From an uncultured Bacillaceae bacterium (lineage in GTDB: Bacteria; Bacillota; Bacilli; Bacillales; Caldibacillaceae), in NCBI GenBank assembly GCA_937951955.1, contig CALGAD010000067.1, positions 1-64,000 on the forward strand: a DNA stretch of 64,000 nucleotides, read 5' to 3'. This document shows positions 35,645-46,002 of this stretch, piece by piece. The notes beneath the pieces are model-generated. The model had not been told where the DNA came from and did not search any database. It was given only the letters and a program-made list of their open reading frames with translations. Positions within the stretch are counted from its first letter, which is position 1. Every line of letters begins with the position of its first letter. The translations under genes and the position numbers were made by a program.

Positions 35645-38600
35645 TTACGCTTTCATTTGCAAATTCTCTTCCGCTTCTTCAAGTCGGACGGAAACGAGTT
35701 TGGAAACACCGGATTCTTGCATGGTGACACCGTATAACACATCGGCTTCTTCCATCGTACCTTTCCGGTGGGTAATGACGATAAACTGGGTTTCTCTACT
35801 AAATTCTTTTAAATACTGACTGAAACGGTAGACGTTCGCCTCATCGAGGGCCGCTTCCACTTCATCAAGCACACAAAACGGTACTGGACGGACACGTAAA
35901 ATGGAAAATAACAGGGCGATGGCTGTAAGGGCACGCTCCCCACCCGATAATAAACCTAATGTTTGCAGCTTTTTCCCGGGGGGCTGCGCGATAATTTCGA
36001 TACCGGTATTTAATAAATCGTCCGGATTCGTCAACTGCAATTCAGCCTGACCGCCGCCGAAAAGACTCCGGAACACAGCGCGGAATTCGTGATTGATGGC
36101 GTGGAACGTTTCACCGAAGCGCTCGACCATCACTTCATCCATCTCATCAATGACCTGATAGAGCTGATCTTTTGCTGTCTCCAGATCGTCTTTTTGCCCG
36201 GTTAAAAACTGATACCGTTCGCTAATCCGATCATATTCATCGATAGCCCCGAGATTAACGACACCGAGTTCTTCAATCGAACGCTTGATGAGCTGAACTT
36301 TCTTTTTCGCTTCCTCATAGGGGAGAATGAGTTCATATTTTTCCTTTGCTCCCTCATACGTTAACGTATAGTCAGTATATAAAGTTTGCAAGCGATTTTC
36401 CAGCTCCACATCGAGCCGGTTCATGCGAACTTCCGTTTCCTTGAGCTGTTCTGCGACTCTTTTATGCTGCCGTTCCAGTTCGCCAGCTTCCCGTTCCATA
36501 TCTTCCTGGATTTGATGGTATTCGAGACGTTTTTTCCTTCTGTCCGCAATTAACTGGAGCGTTTTTTCTTTCAACTGGTTCTTTTCTTCACTAATTTCCA
36601 CAAGCTTCAATTCATCTTCCGCACTCATGTTTAACGTCTGTTCGTAATCCTGTAATTTCTCTTCGTTTTGTTTTAAGGTCTCTTCGACATCGTGATACCG
36701 TTCCCGGATGCTTTCCAGGCGCGTTTCTGCATGACGGAACTGTTCTTCCAATTTAGCGATGGAAATTTTCACCGCATTGATGTCTTCGCTCAAGCGTTCC
36801 TTAATCGTTTGATCCTGATTTTGTTTTTCCGATAAGTCTTTTATTTCCTGTTCAATCGCCGCTATTTGCTGTTCCAGGCGCTTTTTCGTCTCTTCGTTTT
36901 CCACTTTCTTTGTTTTTAATGTGTGGATTTCCTCGGAATAGGAAGCTTCCTCCCGGTCGTAAATCGCCAGTTTTTCATTGATTGAGTTTTCCTGCCATTC
37001 GATATCTTTCAAGCGGTCTTTTAACTGCTGGAGTTCACCATTCAATACGTTTTTCTTTTTTTCAAATTCCTGTATCTTCTGTTCCGCTAACTGAATCGCC
37101 TGTTTTTTAGCTTTTAAGTTTTCCTCAAGGGCGACCGTTTTTTCCTGCATCCCTTGATAATTTTTCTTTAGTTTTTCCAGTTCATTTTTCCGCGTCAATA
37201 AAGAAACCGAATTTTTCTTGACCGAACCACCTGTCATCGAACCGCCAGGATTGACCACATCCCCATCCAGGGTCACGATGCGATAGCGGTACTGCAATAA
37301 GCGGGCGATGGCGTTAGCCCCTTCTAAATCTTTACTGATAATGACATTTCCTAACAGGTAGGAAATAATGTTCGCATACTGTGAATCGTAAGAAACGAGG
37401 TCTGTTCCGACGCCAATATAGGATGGATGGTTGCTAACGGCTTGCAGTGAAACGTGCGGGATTTGTTTCCCGCGAATGGAGTTCATCGGGAGAAATGTTG
37501 CCCGGCCCGCTTGATTTTGTTTTAAAAACTGAATGGCTCTTCTTGCATCTTCCTCTGTTCGGACGACGATATGCTGCATGCTGGATGCGAGCGCCGTCTC
37601 CATCGCCTTTTCATAAGGCCTGTCCACCTCGATCAGTTCCGCCACAGCTCCCTCAATCCCCGACAGACGCTGGCGATTCTTCAAGATGATTTTTACCCCT
37701 TGATAAAAGCCGGAATACTCTTCCTCCATTTCTTCAAGGAGGTCCATTCTAGATTTAACCTGTTGAATATACTGGAGGGCTTTATAATACGTCTGTTCTT
37801 CTTTGGCATATTGAGTTTGCAGATTTTCCAGTTTCCGTTTTTCATCCAGCTCACCGGCAATCTCTTGATTTAACCGCTCTTCCACTTCAGAGTATTGTTG
37901 CTGGAGCTCCTCTTTTGCTTTTTGGATTTCCTTACGTTCATCTAAATATTTTTGATTTTCCTGGAATGATTCTTTACGAATCTGTTCAATCCGGGTTAAT
38001 TGCCGATCGAGGTGTTCGCTTTCATTTTTCACTGTCGCCAGGTTGTTCATATATTCAATAAAGTCGGCTTTCAAAGATTCGATTTTTTCCTGAATATCTT
38101 CCGAATAGGTGTTTAATTGTCGCTTCTTTTCTTCAAGCAGACGCCTCTTTTCCGCCAGCTGGTTCGCCAATTTTCCATATTCCGCTTCCAGACCGGCTTT
38201 TTCCAGTGCCAAATTTTCCAGCCGTTTTTTATCTTCGGCGATCGTTCTTTTTAACGTTTCCATGTTGGCGCTGGCATTTTTCTTCCGCTCTTTTAAAACT
38301 TCCTTTTTCCCTTCTAATTTCTCAAGCAGTTCCGTTGTCTCGAGCAAATTTTGCTGCAATTCTTCAATCGATTCATCTAATGCTGCGATTCTCTCACGGA
38401 TTTCGGTCAGGTCAGCTTTCTTTTTCGCAATCTGGCTGGCCAGCTGAATTTCCAAATCCCGCTGTTCCTGCACAGCCATTTTCGCCTGTTCCCACTGTTC
38501 ATGCAAATTTTCTATCTCATAAACAATCAAACCAACTTCATACTGTTCCAGTTCTTCTTTTTTCGCTAAATAGTTCCTGGCAACCGACGCCTGGATTTTT

Positions 38601-39214
38601 AACGGTTCCAGCTGGTTTTCCAGCTCGTGTAAAATATCACGAACGCGATTCAAATTTTCTTCGGTTTCAAGGAGATTTGCTTCCGCCTTCTTTTTCCGCT
38701 TTTTATATTTCAATACTCCGGCGGCTTCTTCAAAAATGGCGCGCCGCTCTTCCGGTTTACTGTTTAAAATTTCATCGACGCGTCCTTGACTGATAATGGA
38801 AAAACCGTCTTTTCCCAATCCGGAATCCATGAATAAATCGATAATATCTTTCAGTCGGCATGATTGTTTATTGATAAAAAATTCGCTCTCTCCTGACCGA
38901 TATACCCGTCGCGTAATGCAAATTTCATTATAATCGAGCGGCAAGAAATGATTTTCATTATCTAATGTTAAGGAAACTTCAGCAAAGTTCAGCGGTTTTC
39001 TCGTATCGCTCCCGGCAAAAATGATATCTTCCATTTTGCCACCGCGGAGGGTTTTTGCTGATTGTTCCCCCAGCACCCAGCGAATGGCATCGGTAATATT
39101 ACTTTTTCCACTGCCATTCGGGCCGACGACGGCTGTAAAACCTTTATCAAATTCGATCGTCACCCGATCAGCGAAAGATTTAAAACCTACAATTTCTAAT
39201 CGTTTGAGAAACAT
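35645..39214 (-). CDS. smc: Chromosome partition protein Smc
   Basis: Smc is the condensin ATPase that loads at ParB-parS and organises the chromosome. The 1,189-residue form starts at ATG 39212-39214 (MFLKRLEIVGFKSFADRV); the GTG three codons upstream overlaps the AGGGTG site. It shows Walker A GPNGSGKSNITDAIRWVLG, a coiled-coil arm, a hinge around residue 520-630 with VVNPGGSMTGGS, a return coiled coil, the ABC signature LLSGGERALTAIALLFSI and Walker B CVLDEVEAALDEANV. The gene follows rnc by 10 bases, as in B. subtilis. Confidence 0.99.
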   Translation of the reverse strand: MFLKRLEIVGFKSFADRVTIEFDKGFTAVVGPNGSGKSNITDAIRWVLGEQSAKTLRGGKMEDIIFAGSDTRKPLNFAEVSLTLDNENHFLPLDYNEICITRRVYRSGESEFFINKQSCRLKDIIDLFMDSGLGKDGFSIISQGRVDEILNSKPEERRAIFEEAAGVLKYKKRKKKAEANLLETEENLNRVRDILHELENQLEPLKIQASVARNYLAKKEELEQYEVGLIVYEIENLHEQWEQAKMAVQEQRDLEIQLASQIAKKKADLTEIRERIAALDESIEELQQNLLETTELLEKLEGKKEVLKERKKNASANMETLKRTIAEDKKRLENLALEKAGLEAEYGKLANQLAEKRRLLEEKKRQLNTYSEDIQEKIESLKADFIEYMNNLATVKNESEHLDRQLTRIEQIRKESFQENQKYLDERKEIQKAKEELQQQYSEVEERLNQEIAGELDEKRKLENLQTQYAKEEQTYYKALQYIQQVKSRMDLLEEMEEEYSGFYQGVKIILKNRQRLSGIEGAVAELIEVDRPYEKAMETALASSMQHIVVRTEEDARRAIQFLKQNQAGRATFLPMNSIRGKQIPHVSLQAVSNHPSYIGVGTDLVSYDSQYANIISYLLGNVIISKDLEGANAIARLLQYRYRIVTLDGDVVNPGGSMTGGSVKKNSVSLLTRKNELEKLKKNYQGMQEKTVALEENLKAKKQAIQLAEQKIQEFEKKKNVLNGELQQLKDRLKDIEWQENSINEKLAIYDREEASYSEEIHTLKTKKVENEETKKRLEQQIAAIEQEIKDLSEKQNQDQTIKERLSEDINAVKISIAKLEEQFRHAETRLESIRERYHDVEETLKQNEEKLQDYEQTLNMSAEDELKLVEISEEKNQLKEKTLQLIADRRKKRLEYHQIQEDMEREAGELERQHKRVAEQLKETEVRMNRLDVELENRLQTLYTDYTLTYEGAKEKYELILPYEEAKKKVQLIKRSIEELGVVNLGAIDEYDRISERYQFLTGQKDDLETAKDQLYQVIDEMDEVMVERFGETFHAINHEFRAVFRSLFGGGQAELQLTNPDDLLNTGIEIIAQPPGKKLQTLGLLSGGERALTAIALLFSILRVRPVPFCVLDEVEAALDEANVYRFSQYLKEFSRETQFIVITHRKGTMEEADVLYGVTMQESGVSKLVSVRLEEAEENLQMKA

Positions 39215-39224
39215 TTCGTTCACC

Positions 39225-39971
39225 CTAATCCGTATTCCTGTTTCCGATTAATGCATTAAGTGCCATATGAGCAGCTTTTTGTTCTGCATCTTTTTTCGAT
39301 TTTCCTGTGCCCTGCCCCATCCGTTCACCATTAAGACGGACTTCCGAAATAAATTCCCGGTTATGGGCCGGTCCCCGCTCTTCAATAATCTCGTATTCCA
39401 CCGTGCCGAGACCTTTTTGTTGCACATATTCCTGTAATTGGCTTTTGTAGTCCATCACATGGGAAAAGGCACCTTCTTTGACCTTGGGGAACACATAGTG
39501 ATTTAAAAAGGAAAAAACTTGATCCATGCCTTTATCTAAATAAAGGGCACCGATAAACGCTTCAAAGGCGTCGGCTAACAGCGCCGGTCTTTTTCTTCCT
39601 CCAGTCAGTTCCTCGCCTTTACCGAGGCGCATCATTGGACCGAATTCCAGTTCTTCGGCAAATGAAACTAAAGACGGCTCACAAACGATAGCCGCCCGGA
39701 GCTTGGTCATCTCGCCTTCTTCCATGAGCGGATAGTTCATGAAAAGAAAATGCGATACCGCAAGTTCCAAAACGGCATCGCCAAGAAATTCGAGCCGTTC
39801 ATTATCTTCATCGTTTCCCTTCCGCTGTTCATTTACATAGGAAGAATGGGTAAAGGCTTGTTTTAATAATGATATATCGGAAAAGAAAATGCCGATTTTT
39901 TCCTGAAATTTCATGAATGTTTGATCTTCGGATTCCCTTTGTTTTTTTCGCACATGCTGATTTTTACTCAT
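39225..39971 (-). CDS. rnc: Ribonuclease III
   Basis: RNase III cleaves double-stranded RNA in rRNA and scRNA processing. The 248-residue protein has the catalytic domain with [20 protein letters not shown] (signature with Glu and Asp metal ligands), [18 protein letters not shown] (second Asp/Glu pair), and a C-terminal dsRNA-binding domain (about 165-240) with [20 protein letters not shown]. It is first in rnc-smc-ftsY, downstream of the acpP terminator. Confidence 0.98.
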   Translation of the reverse strand: MSKNQHVRKKQRESEDQTFMKFQEKIGIFFSDISLLKQAFTHSSYVNEQRKGNDEDNERLEFLGDAVLELAVSHFLFMNYPLMEEGEMTKLRAAIVCEPSLVSFAEELEFGPMMRLGKGEELTGGRKRPALLADAFEAFIGALYLDKGMDQVFSFLNHYVFPKVKEGAFSHVMDYKSQLQEYVQQKGLGTVEYEIIEERGPAHNREFISEVRLNGERMGQGTGKSKKDAEQKAAHMALNALIGNRNTD

Positions 39972-40043
39972 CCATCACACCTCTTCATATCTACCAGTTT
40001 AAATGAAAAACACCAATTCGGGTAGTTTTTTTTCGATAAAACA

Positions 40044-40075
40044 AGAAAAACACCTCACTTATATAAGTGAAGTGT
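40044..40075 (-). terminator. Intrinsic terminator after acpP
   Basis: An 11-base-pair stem (ACACTTCACTT/AAGTGAGGTGT, one G-U) with a 4-base loop and a T run lies about 55 bases after the acpP stop. Confidence 0.92.
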
Positions 40076-40128
40076 ATCAAAAAAAGGAACAATCGACAAA
40101 ATCATTTTTAATTCGTAATTTCTCTCTC

Positions 40129-40371
40129 TTATTCATTCAGTTGACTTTTTATGTATTCTACCGCATCGCCAACGGTTAAGATTTTTTCGGAATCTTCATC
40201 GGAGAATTGCAGACCGAATTCGTCTTCCATTTCCATGACGAGTTCTACAACATCAAGGGAATCCGCACCGAGGTCATCTTTAAAAGTTGCCTCAGGTGTT
40301 ACTTTAGATTCATCAACACCAAGACGGTCAACGATGATTCTTGTTACTCTTTCCATTACATCTCCTGCCAT
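40129..40371 (-). CDS. acpP: Acyl carrier protein
   Basis: This is the carrier of growing acyl chains in type II fatty-acid synthesis. The 80-residue protein has the phosphopantetheine attachment Ser in [20 protein letters not shown] and is acidic with four helices. The ATG at 40369-40371 follows GGGGAGGTG and gives [20 protein letters not shown], aligning with B. subtilis AcpA. It follows fabG by 87 bases and precedes a strong terminator, so it ends the FapR-regulated fapR-plsX-fabD-fabG-acpP unit. Confidence 0.99.
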   Translation of the reverse strand: MAGDVMERVTRIIVDRLGVDESKVTPEATFKDDLGADSLDVVELVMEMEDEFGLQFSDEDSEKILTVGDAVEYIKSQLNE

Positions 40372-40458
40372 TTATGTCACCTCCCCTCAAGTATTATAGA
40401 GTATTACAATATCATTTGAAAGTTTTTACCAATTTACTAACACTATTCAAGAAATTCC

Positions 40459-41202
40459 TTACATATACATGCCGCCATTGACATGGAATACCTGTCCGGT
40501 AATGTAGCTTGCATCATCGGACGCTAAAAAGGCGACAAGTTTACTTACATCTTCCGGTTTGCCGAGTCGTCCTAGAGGAATTTGTTTGAACAGTTCTTCT
40601 TTAATCTCAGCAGATAACTGCTCCGTCATATCACTTTCAATGTATCCCGGAGCGACCGCATTGACCGTGATATTCCTTGCTGCCAGTTCCCTTGCCGCTG
40701 ATTTCGTTAAGCCTATCATTCCGGCTTTGGAGGCACTGTAGTTGATTTGACCAGCGTTTCCACTGAAAGCGACAACGGAAGAAATGTTGATAATGCGCCC
40801 CTCCCGCTGTCTCATCATCTGTCTTGTGGCTGCTTTGATCGTGTGGAATGCGCCTTTTAAATTCGTGTTTAATACGTTATCCCAGTCTTCTTCTTTCATT
40901 CGCAAAATTAATTGGTCGCGGGTAATGCCTGCGTTATTCACTAAAATATGCAAGGCACCCATTTCCTTGATCGTCGTGGAAATCATCTGTTCCACTTCGG
41001 CTTGATTAGCCACGTTGGCCTGGATTGTAAAACTTTTTCTTCCCATTTGTTGAATTTCACTGGCGACTTCTTCTGCTAACCTGGCATTTCCAGCATAGTT
41101 GACAACTACATCGGCTCCGCGCCGGGCCAGCTCCAGCGCAACTTCCCTGCCGATACCCCTGGATGCCCCGGTAACGAGGGCAACTTTACCGGTCAAACTC
41201 AT
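40459..41202 (-). CDS. fabG: 3-oxoacyl-ACP reductase FabG
   Basis: FabG performs the NADPH-dependent reduction of beta-ketoacyl-ACP. The 247-residue short-chain dehydrogenase has the [19 protein letters not shown] cofactor motif (about residues 11-29), NNAG, the catalytic Ser in [10 protein letters not shown] and the Tyr-Lys pair in [15 protein letters not shown]. The start overlaps the fabD stop by 4 bases, so the two are coupled. Tail [14 protein letters not shown] is typical. Confidence 0.98.
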   Translation of the reverse strand: MSLTGKVALVTGASRGIGREVALELARRGADVVVNYAGNARLAEEVASEIQQMGRKSFTIQANVANQAEVEQMISTTIKEMGALHILVNNAGITRDQLILRMKEEDWDNVLNTNLKGAFHTIKAATRQMMRQREGRIINISSVVAFSGNAGQINYSASKAGMIGLTKSAARELAARNITVNAVAPGYIESDMTEQLSAEIKEELFKQIPLGRLGKPEDVSKLVAFLASDDASYITGQVFHVNGGMYM

Positions 41203-42146
41203 TTTCCTTCCTCCTTTAGTTCGTTTATCACATTTAAAACGGTGGCCTCATCGTAAATACAATATCCGCGGACGTTGCGATCGATTTTCCGGACCAATCC
41301 CGTTAACACCTTGCCGGGTCCCACTTCAATAAACGTATCCACACCGGCATTGATCATCATCCGCACGGAGTCTTCCCATAAAACAGGAGAATACAATTGC
41401 TTGACGAGCAGCTCTTTAATTTCCGTGCGATCCTGAACGGGTTCGGCCGTTACATTTGCAATGACAGGAATCCGTGCGTCCTGTAAATCCACTTCATCCA
41501 GGGCCTTTTTCAGGAGGCTTGAGGCAGGCTCCATAAATTTCGAATGAAAGGGCCCGCTGACAGCAAGGGGAATGACGCGGCGAGCGCCCTTTTCTTTTGC
41601 TAACTCTCCCGCCTGATGTACCCCTTCTTTTGAACCGGAGATAACAATTTGTCCGGGACAATTTAAATTGGCGAGCTGGACATGTTCACCGCGAGCGGTA
41701 ACTTCTTCGCAAACGGCGGTTAACAGCTCCCGCTCCATTCCTAAAACAGCAGCCATCGCTCCTTTTCCGCCGGGATAGGCCTCTTCCATCAATTTACCGC
41801 GCAGCTCGACAATGCGGACCGCATCTTCAAATGTGAACGTACCTGCGGCTACGAGGGCACTGTACTCACCTAAACTATGACCGGCAACAAAATCCGGTTG
41901 AATGCCGAATTGTTTAAAATATTCCAATATCGCGATACTAGTCGTTACGAGTGCTGGCTGGGTGTTGACGGTCCACGTTAACTTTTCAGCAGGACCGTTG
42001 AAAATTAATGAAGAAAGCGAACGATTTAACGCTTGATCTGCCAGTTCAAATACTTGCTTGACCTCTTCATATTTATCTCGTAATTCCTTTCCCATGCCAA
42101 CGGCCTGTGAGCCCTGACCGGGGAAGATAAAGGCAATTTTTCCCAT
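41199..42146 (-). CDS. fabD: Malonyl-CoA:ACP transacylase FabD
   Basis: FabD loads malonate onto ACP. The 315-residue protein has the N-terminal [15 protein letters not shown], the nucleophile Ser in [16 protein letters not shown] (about residue 90) and the catalytic His in [13 protein letters not shown]. It lies between plsX (15 bases away) and fabG (overlapping). Confidence 0.98.
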   Translation of the reverse strand: MGKIAFIFPGQGSQAVGMGKELRDKYEEVKQVFELADQALNRSLSSLIFNGPAEKLTWTVNTQPALVTTSIAILEYFKQFGIQPDFVAGHSLGEYSALVAAGTFTFEDAVRIVELRGKLMEEAYPGGKGAMAAVLGMERELLTAVCEEVTARGEHVQLANLNCPGQIVISGSKEGVHQAGELAKEKGARRVIPLAVSGPFHSKFMEPASSLLKKALDEVDLQDARIPVIANVTAEPVQDRTEIKELLVKQLYSPVLWEDSVRMMINAGVDTFIEVGPGKVLTGLVRKIDRNVRGYCIYDEATVLNVINELKEEGK

Positions 42147-42161
42147 TCGTTGACCGTCCCC

Positions 42162-43166
42162 CTAATTTTCCTGATTCTTAGCTTTTTCAAGGGCTACTTG
42201 CTCTTTAATTTTCTCGGTTACCTCGTTCAGCACCATATTCCGGGCCTGACGAATCGCGTTGACAATTGCTTTTTCATCCGAGGAACCGTGGGCTTTAATC
42301 ACTGGATGCTGAATCCCGGCAAGTAGTGCGCCCCCATGTTCTGTATAGTCCATCGTTTTCTTTATTTCTTTTAATTGAGGTAAAACGAGTGCAGCACCGA
42401 TTTTTGCTTTCATACTAGATGTTAATGCATTTTTTAACATTTTCATCAGTGACGCGGCCGTTCCTTCTAGTGTCTTCAAAACCATATTTCCTGTAAAGCC
42501 GTCTGTTACAACCACATCAGCCACACCGTTTAATAAATCCCGGGCTTCGACATTACCGATAAAGTTAAGGTCTGTCTCTTTTAACAGTTCATAGGCATTT
42601 TTTGTCAGCAAGTTCCCTTTTTCCTCTTCCGTACCGATATTCAATAAACCGACCCGGGGGTTTGGAATTCCGCGAACCTTTTCACTGTAAATCGAACCCA
42701 TATAGGCATTTTGGAGCATATGTTCCGGTTTCGCATCGCTGTTGGCCCCAACATCGAGTAATAAAAAGCCTTTTCCGTCGATTGTTGGTATAGTAGGGGC
42801 TAATGCCGGTCGATCAATTCCGGGAATGCGCCCGACGACAAACAGCCCGGTAGCCACAAGCGCACCTGTATTGCCTGCGGAAATCAACGCATCTGCCCGG
42901 CCCTCTTTCACTTCTCGGGCAGCCAGGACCATGGAAGCATCTTTTTTGCGACGGACGGCGCGAACCGGTTCATCGTCCCCGGTGATCACTTCATCCGTAT
43001 GTATAATCGTAATTCGTTCTTGCCTTTGTAAATGCTGTTTTATTTTATCTTCATGACCGACTAAAATAAGTTCAATGTCTGAAAACTGCTCAATGGCTTT
43101 GACTGCACCTTTTACAATCACTTCCGGTGCATGATCGCCACCCATCGCATCAATCGCTAGTTTCAT
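42162..43166 (-). CDS. plsX: Phosphate acyltransferase PlsX
   Basis: PlsX makes acyl-phosphate from acyl-ACP for phospholipid synthesis with PlsY. The 334-residue form starts at ATG 43164-43166 ([20 protein letters not shown]) with AAAGGTGAG upstream; the frame extends 25 codons farther but that part lies inside fapR. Conserved blocks include [30 protein letters not shown] and [14 protein letters not shown]. It overlaps the end of fapR by 17 bases, ensuring coupled expression. Confidence 0.98.
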   Translation of the reverse strand: MKLAIDAMGGDHAPEVIVKGAVKAIEQFSDIELILVGHEDKIKQHLQRQERITIIHTDEVITGDDEPVRAVRRKKDASMVLAAREVKEGRADALISAGNTGALVATGLFVVGRIPGIDRPALAPTIPTIDGKGFLLLDVGANSDAKPEHMLQNAYMGSIYSEKVRGIPNPRVGLLNIGTEEEKGNLLTKNAYELLKETDLNFIGNVEARDLLNGVADVVVTDGFTGNMVLKTLEGTAASLMKMLKNALTSSMKAKIGAALVLPQLKEIKKTMDYTEHGGALLAGIQHPVIKAHGSSDEKAIVNAIRQARNMVLNEVTEKIKEQVALEKAKNQEN

Positions 43167-43746
43167 GTGTCTCACCTTTTTCTGAAGATTTCGAGCGGTA
43201 CATATCAAATACGCCTCGGAAGACGAGTTCCTGATTGACAAAGCTCTCTACTTCAACAATTGTCCGGCCTTTTTCATTTTCTCGCTCAATGACTTTCGCT
43301 TTTGCCACGACCCGTTCACCCATTTTGACTTGCCGGATAAAGCGAACCTCCGCTTTGGCTGTTAGCGCCAGTTCATCGTTGATGACAGCGACTGCCAGGG
43401 AATTGGCCTGCGCAAACAAATGGTGTCCGCGGGCAATTTTATTGCGCTTGAATACGTGGCTTTTCTTAATATCTAAAATCGATATGGCATGATGATCAAG
43501 CTCGATATCGATAATCTCACCGATCACTTCTTCAATTGGTAAGGAGCGAACCGTTTCAGAAAAGTTTTTCTGCGCGACGTTCTTGATCCGCTCTCGCAAT
43601 TCGGGAATTGCCAATTCCAAACGATCGAGGCGAATCGTTTGGATACTGACGGAAAATTTCTCCGCTAATTCTTCATCCGTAATAAAGGGGTTTTCTTTAA
43701 TTGTTTCCTGCAATAAGCGCTGACGTTCTTTTTTTTTCGGTCTCAT
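43150..43746 (-). CDS. fapR: Fatty acid and phospholipid biosynthesis repressor FapR
   Basis: FapR represses lipid-synthesis genes and is released by malonyl-CoA. The 198-residue form starts at ATG 43744-43746 ([20 protein letters not shown]); a GTG four codons upstream coincides with the ribosome binding site. The N-terminal DeoR-like helix-turn-helix ([20 protein letters not shown]) is joined to a hot-dog effector domain (about 70-190) with [20 protein letters not shown]. It heads the lipid operon behind its own operator. Confidence 0.98.
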   Translation of the reverse strand: MRPKKKERQRLLQETIKENPFITDEELAEKFSVSIQTIRLDRLELAIPELRERIKNVAQKNFSETVRSLPIEEVIGEIIDIELDHHAISILDIKKSHVFKRNKIARGHHLFAQANSLAVAVINDELALTAKAEVRFIRQVKMGERVVAKAKVIERENEKGRTIVEVESFVNQELVFRGVFDMYRSKSSEKGETHETSD

Positions 43747-43767
43747 ATTAATCTCCACTCATTTTTG

Positions 43768-43814
43768 TGACTAGGTACTAATAGTAGTATAAATAAGCTG
43801 AACAAATATTTCAA
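43768..43814 (-). promoter_or_regulatory. fapR promoter with FapR operator
   Basis: TTGAAA (43809-43814) and TATACT (43786-43791) are separated by 17 bases. Immediately downstream, covering the transcript start, is ATTAGTACCTAGTC (about 43769-43782), matching the known FapR box. This predicts autorepression that is relieved by malonyl-CoA. Confidence 0.85.
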
Positions 43815-43941
43815 GGTGAAAAAGTAATTTCAGAATTATCAATCGATGCCTTTCCTATATTTCAAATCTATTTTTCGATTATTTTGCGAAAAAATGTATC
43901 CGCATCATCATGGGGACGCATCAGCCTGTCCTTGGAAAATA

Positions 43942-46002
43942 TTAATCTAATTTTTCTCCATCCATAACGCCGGAAGCCAGTAAAGATTTGCGAAGCACCG
44001 CATATTCCGGGGCTGTCCAAAATTGTTGCGAATGGATGAGTTGGTAAGCATCCCGGCGTGCCGTTTCCAGGGCACGATAATCGTGCACCATATCGGCCAC
44101 TTTAAAATCAGGCAATCCGCTTTGTTTCGTTCCGAAAAAGTCTCCCGGCCCCCGCAATTCTAAATCTTTTTCACTCAGTAAAAACCCGTCATTCGTCTCC
44201 GTCATGATTTTCATGCGTTCCCTGCCAACATCGGATTTCGGATCGGCCAATAAGATGCAGTAAGACTGGTGTTCACCCCGCCCGACGCGACCGCGCAATT
44301 GGTGCAGCTGGGCAAGTCCGAATCTTTCTGCATCATAAATAATCATCACTGTCGCATTCGGAACATTGACGCCAACTTCGACAACGGTCGTCGCTACGAG
44401 AACTTGCGTATCATTGGCCGCAAAACTTTTCATTACAGATTCTTTTTCATCGGCGCCAAGTCTACCGTGCATCAAACCGATCTTATAGCGCCCCTGAAAA
44501 TACTGGACGAGGCTTTCGTGGACATCAATGGCATTCTGGACATCGAGTTTATCGGATTCCTCAATTAACGGGCAAATCACATAGGCCTGCCTGCCCTTTT
44601 CCAATTCTTTTTCCATAAACGCGAGCACCTGTCCGAGCATGTTCGGCTTGGCCCACATCGTTTTAATCGGTTTCCGACCGGCGGGTAATTCGTCAATCGT
44701 CGAAACATCCATCTCACCAAAGGCGGTGATGGCGAGTGTCCGCGGTATCGGTGTGGCCGTCATGAAGAGGGAATTCGGATGGATTCCTTTTTCCCTGAGG
44801 GCGCGGCGCTGTTCCACGCCAAAGCGATGCTGCTCATCAGTGATGACCAACCCGAGATTGGCAAACTGGACTTCATCCTGAATTAAGGCATGGGTTCCGA
44901 TAATAATCTGAACATCACCGCTCTGTAAACCCGCAAGGATTTCCTGTCGCTCTTTCCCTTTTACCGAACTTGTCAAACATTCCACCCGGACGTCAAAGGG
45001 ACGAAACATCTCCTGGAGCGATTCGTAATGTTGCTCTGCCAAAATTTCCGTCGGCACCATGAGCGCGCCCTGGAATCCTGCCGTAACCGCCGCATAGAGA
45101 CTTATGGCGGCAACGACCGTTTTTCCGGAACCGACATCTCCCTGCAGGAGCCTGTTCATCCGGTACGGTGATTTTAAATCGATTAAAATTTCTTTGAGCA
45201 CCCGTTTCTGGGCATTCGTCAGCGGGAATTTTAACGACTGAATAAATTGTCTTAATGCTTCTGTATCATAACGGGTTTCCGCACCGTGCGCATTTTCCCT
45301 GTTAAATTTTCGCAACGCCTGGATTTTTAACTGGAAATGTAAAAATTCTTCATAAACGAGGCGGCGCCGGGCTTGCTTAATATCGAGGGCATTTCTGGGG
45401 AAATGGATCGCCCGGACAGCATTTTTCATCGTATAAAGCTTATACTTCAGGCGGATTTCCCGGGGAAGACTTTCTTCGATCAAATCGGCGTACTCTTGAT
45501 AAGCTGTTCTGATCCAGCGTCTCAATTGTTTTACGGTTATGCCTTCTCGCACCGAGTATATCGGTTCAAATTCAAATACCGACTCGTTATCAGTAGTAAA
45601 GCGGATATCGCTGACGGAAATTTGCTGGCGATAGCGATTCCATTTGCCGCTAATCGTAATTGGTGTATTAAAGACCAGTTTATTTTTTAGATATGGTCGG
45701 TTAAAAATAACAGCGAGGATTAAATAGCGGTCCACCTGGACTTTCACCGTTAAGCGTGACTTTTTTCGCCCGTAATAGGTGAGCGACGGTTCGCTGGCGA
45801 CAATGCCCCGAACCGTCACCCTTTCTTCGTGTTCCGCTTCGCTCAAATCACGGAGGCGGTAGTCTTCAAACCGAAACGGGAAATAAAAGAGCAAATCTTT
45901 AACGGTCTCGATATTCAGTTCTGCCAGTTTTTTTGCAGTTTCCTCGCCGATTCCTTTGATGACGGTAACCGGTTGTTTTAGTTCGTCTTGCACTGCAATC
46001 AT
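43942..46002 (-). CDS. recG: ATP-dependent DNA helicase RecG
   Basis: RecG remodels stalled forks and branched DNA. The 686-residue protein has the N-terminal wedge/OB domain (about 60-155), Walker A LLQGDVGSGKTVVAAISLY, the DEQH box TDEQHRFGVEQR, TATPIPRTLAITAFG, and C-terminal motifs LRGRVGRGEHQSYCILL and the TRG-like ELRGPGDFFGTKQSGLPDF. It overlaps sdaAA by 4 bases, so it is in the sdaAB-sdaAA-recG transcript. No anomaly was seen. Confidence 0.98.
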   Translation of the reverse strand: MIAVQDELKQPVTVIKGIGEETAKKLAELNIETVKDLLFYFPFRFEDYRLRDLSEAEHEERVTVRGIVASEPSLTYYGRKKSRLTVKVQVDRYLILAVIFNRPYLKNKLVFNTPITISGKWNRYRQQISVSDIRFTTDNESVFEFEPIYSVREGITVKQLRRWIRTAYQEYADLIEESLPREIRLKYKLYTMKNAVRAIHFPRNALDIKQARRRLVYEEFLHFQLKIQALRKFNRENAHGAETRYDTEALRQFIQSLKFPLTNAQKRVLKEILIDLKSPYRMNRLLQGDVGSGKTVVAAISLYAAVTAGFQGALMVPTEILAEQHYESLQEMFRPFDVRVECLTSSVKGKERQEILAGLQSGDVQIIIGTHALIQDEVQFANLGLVITDEQHRFGVEQRRALREKGIHPNSLFMTATPIPRTLAITAFGEMDVSTIDELPAGRKPIKTMWAKPNMLGQVLAFMEKELEKGRQAYVICPLIEESDKLDVQNAIDVHESLVQYFQGRYKIGLMHGRLGADEKESVMKSFAANDTQVLVATTVVEVGVNVPNATVMIIYDAERFGLAQLHQLRGRVGRGEHQSYCILLADPKSDVGRERMKIMTETNDGFLLSEKDLELRGPGDFFGTKQSGLPDFKVADMVHDYRALETARRDAYQLIHSQQFWTAPEYAVLRKSLLASGVMDGEKLD

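Noticed and set aside
38206..38793. 195-codon plus-strand frame opposite smc
   Set aside because: Shadow of the Smc coiled coil; no family features or plausible start signal.
43815..43941. Terminator between recG and fapR
   Set aside because: Repeated GATGATGCG-like words are direct, not inverted, and no stable stem with a T run is present.
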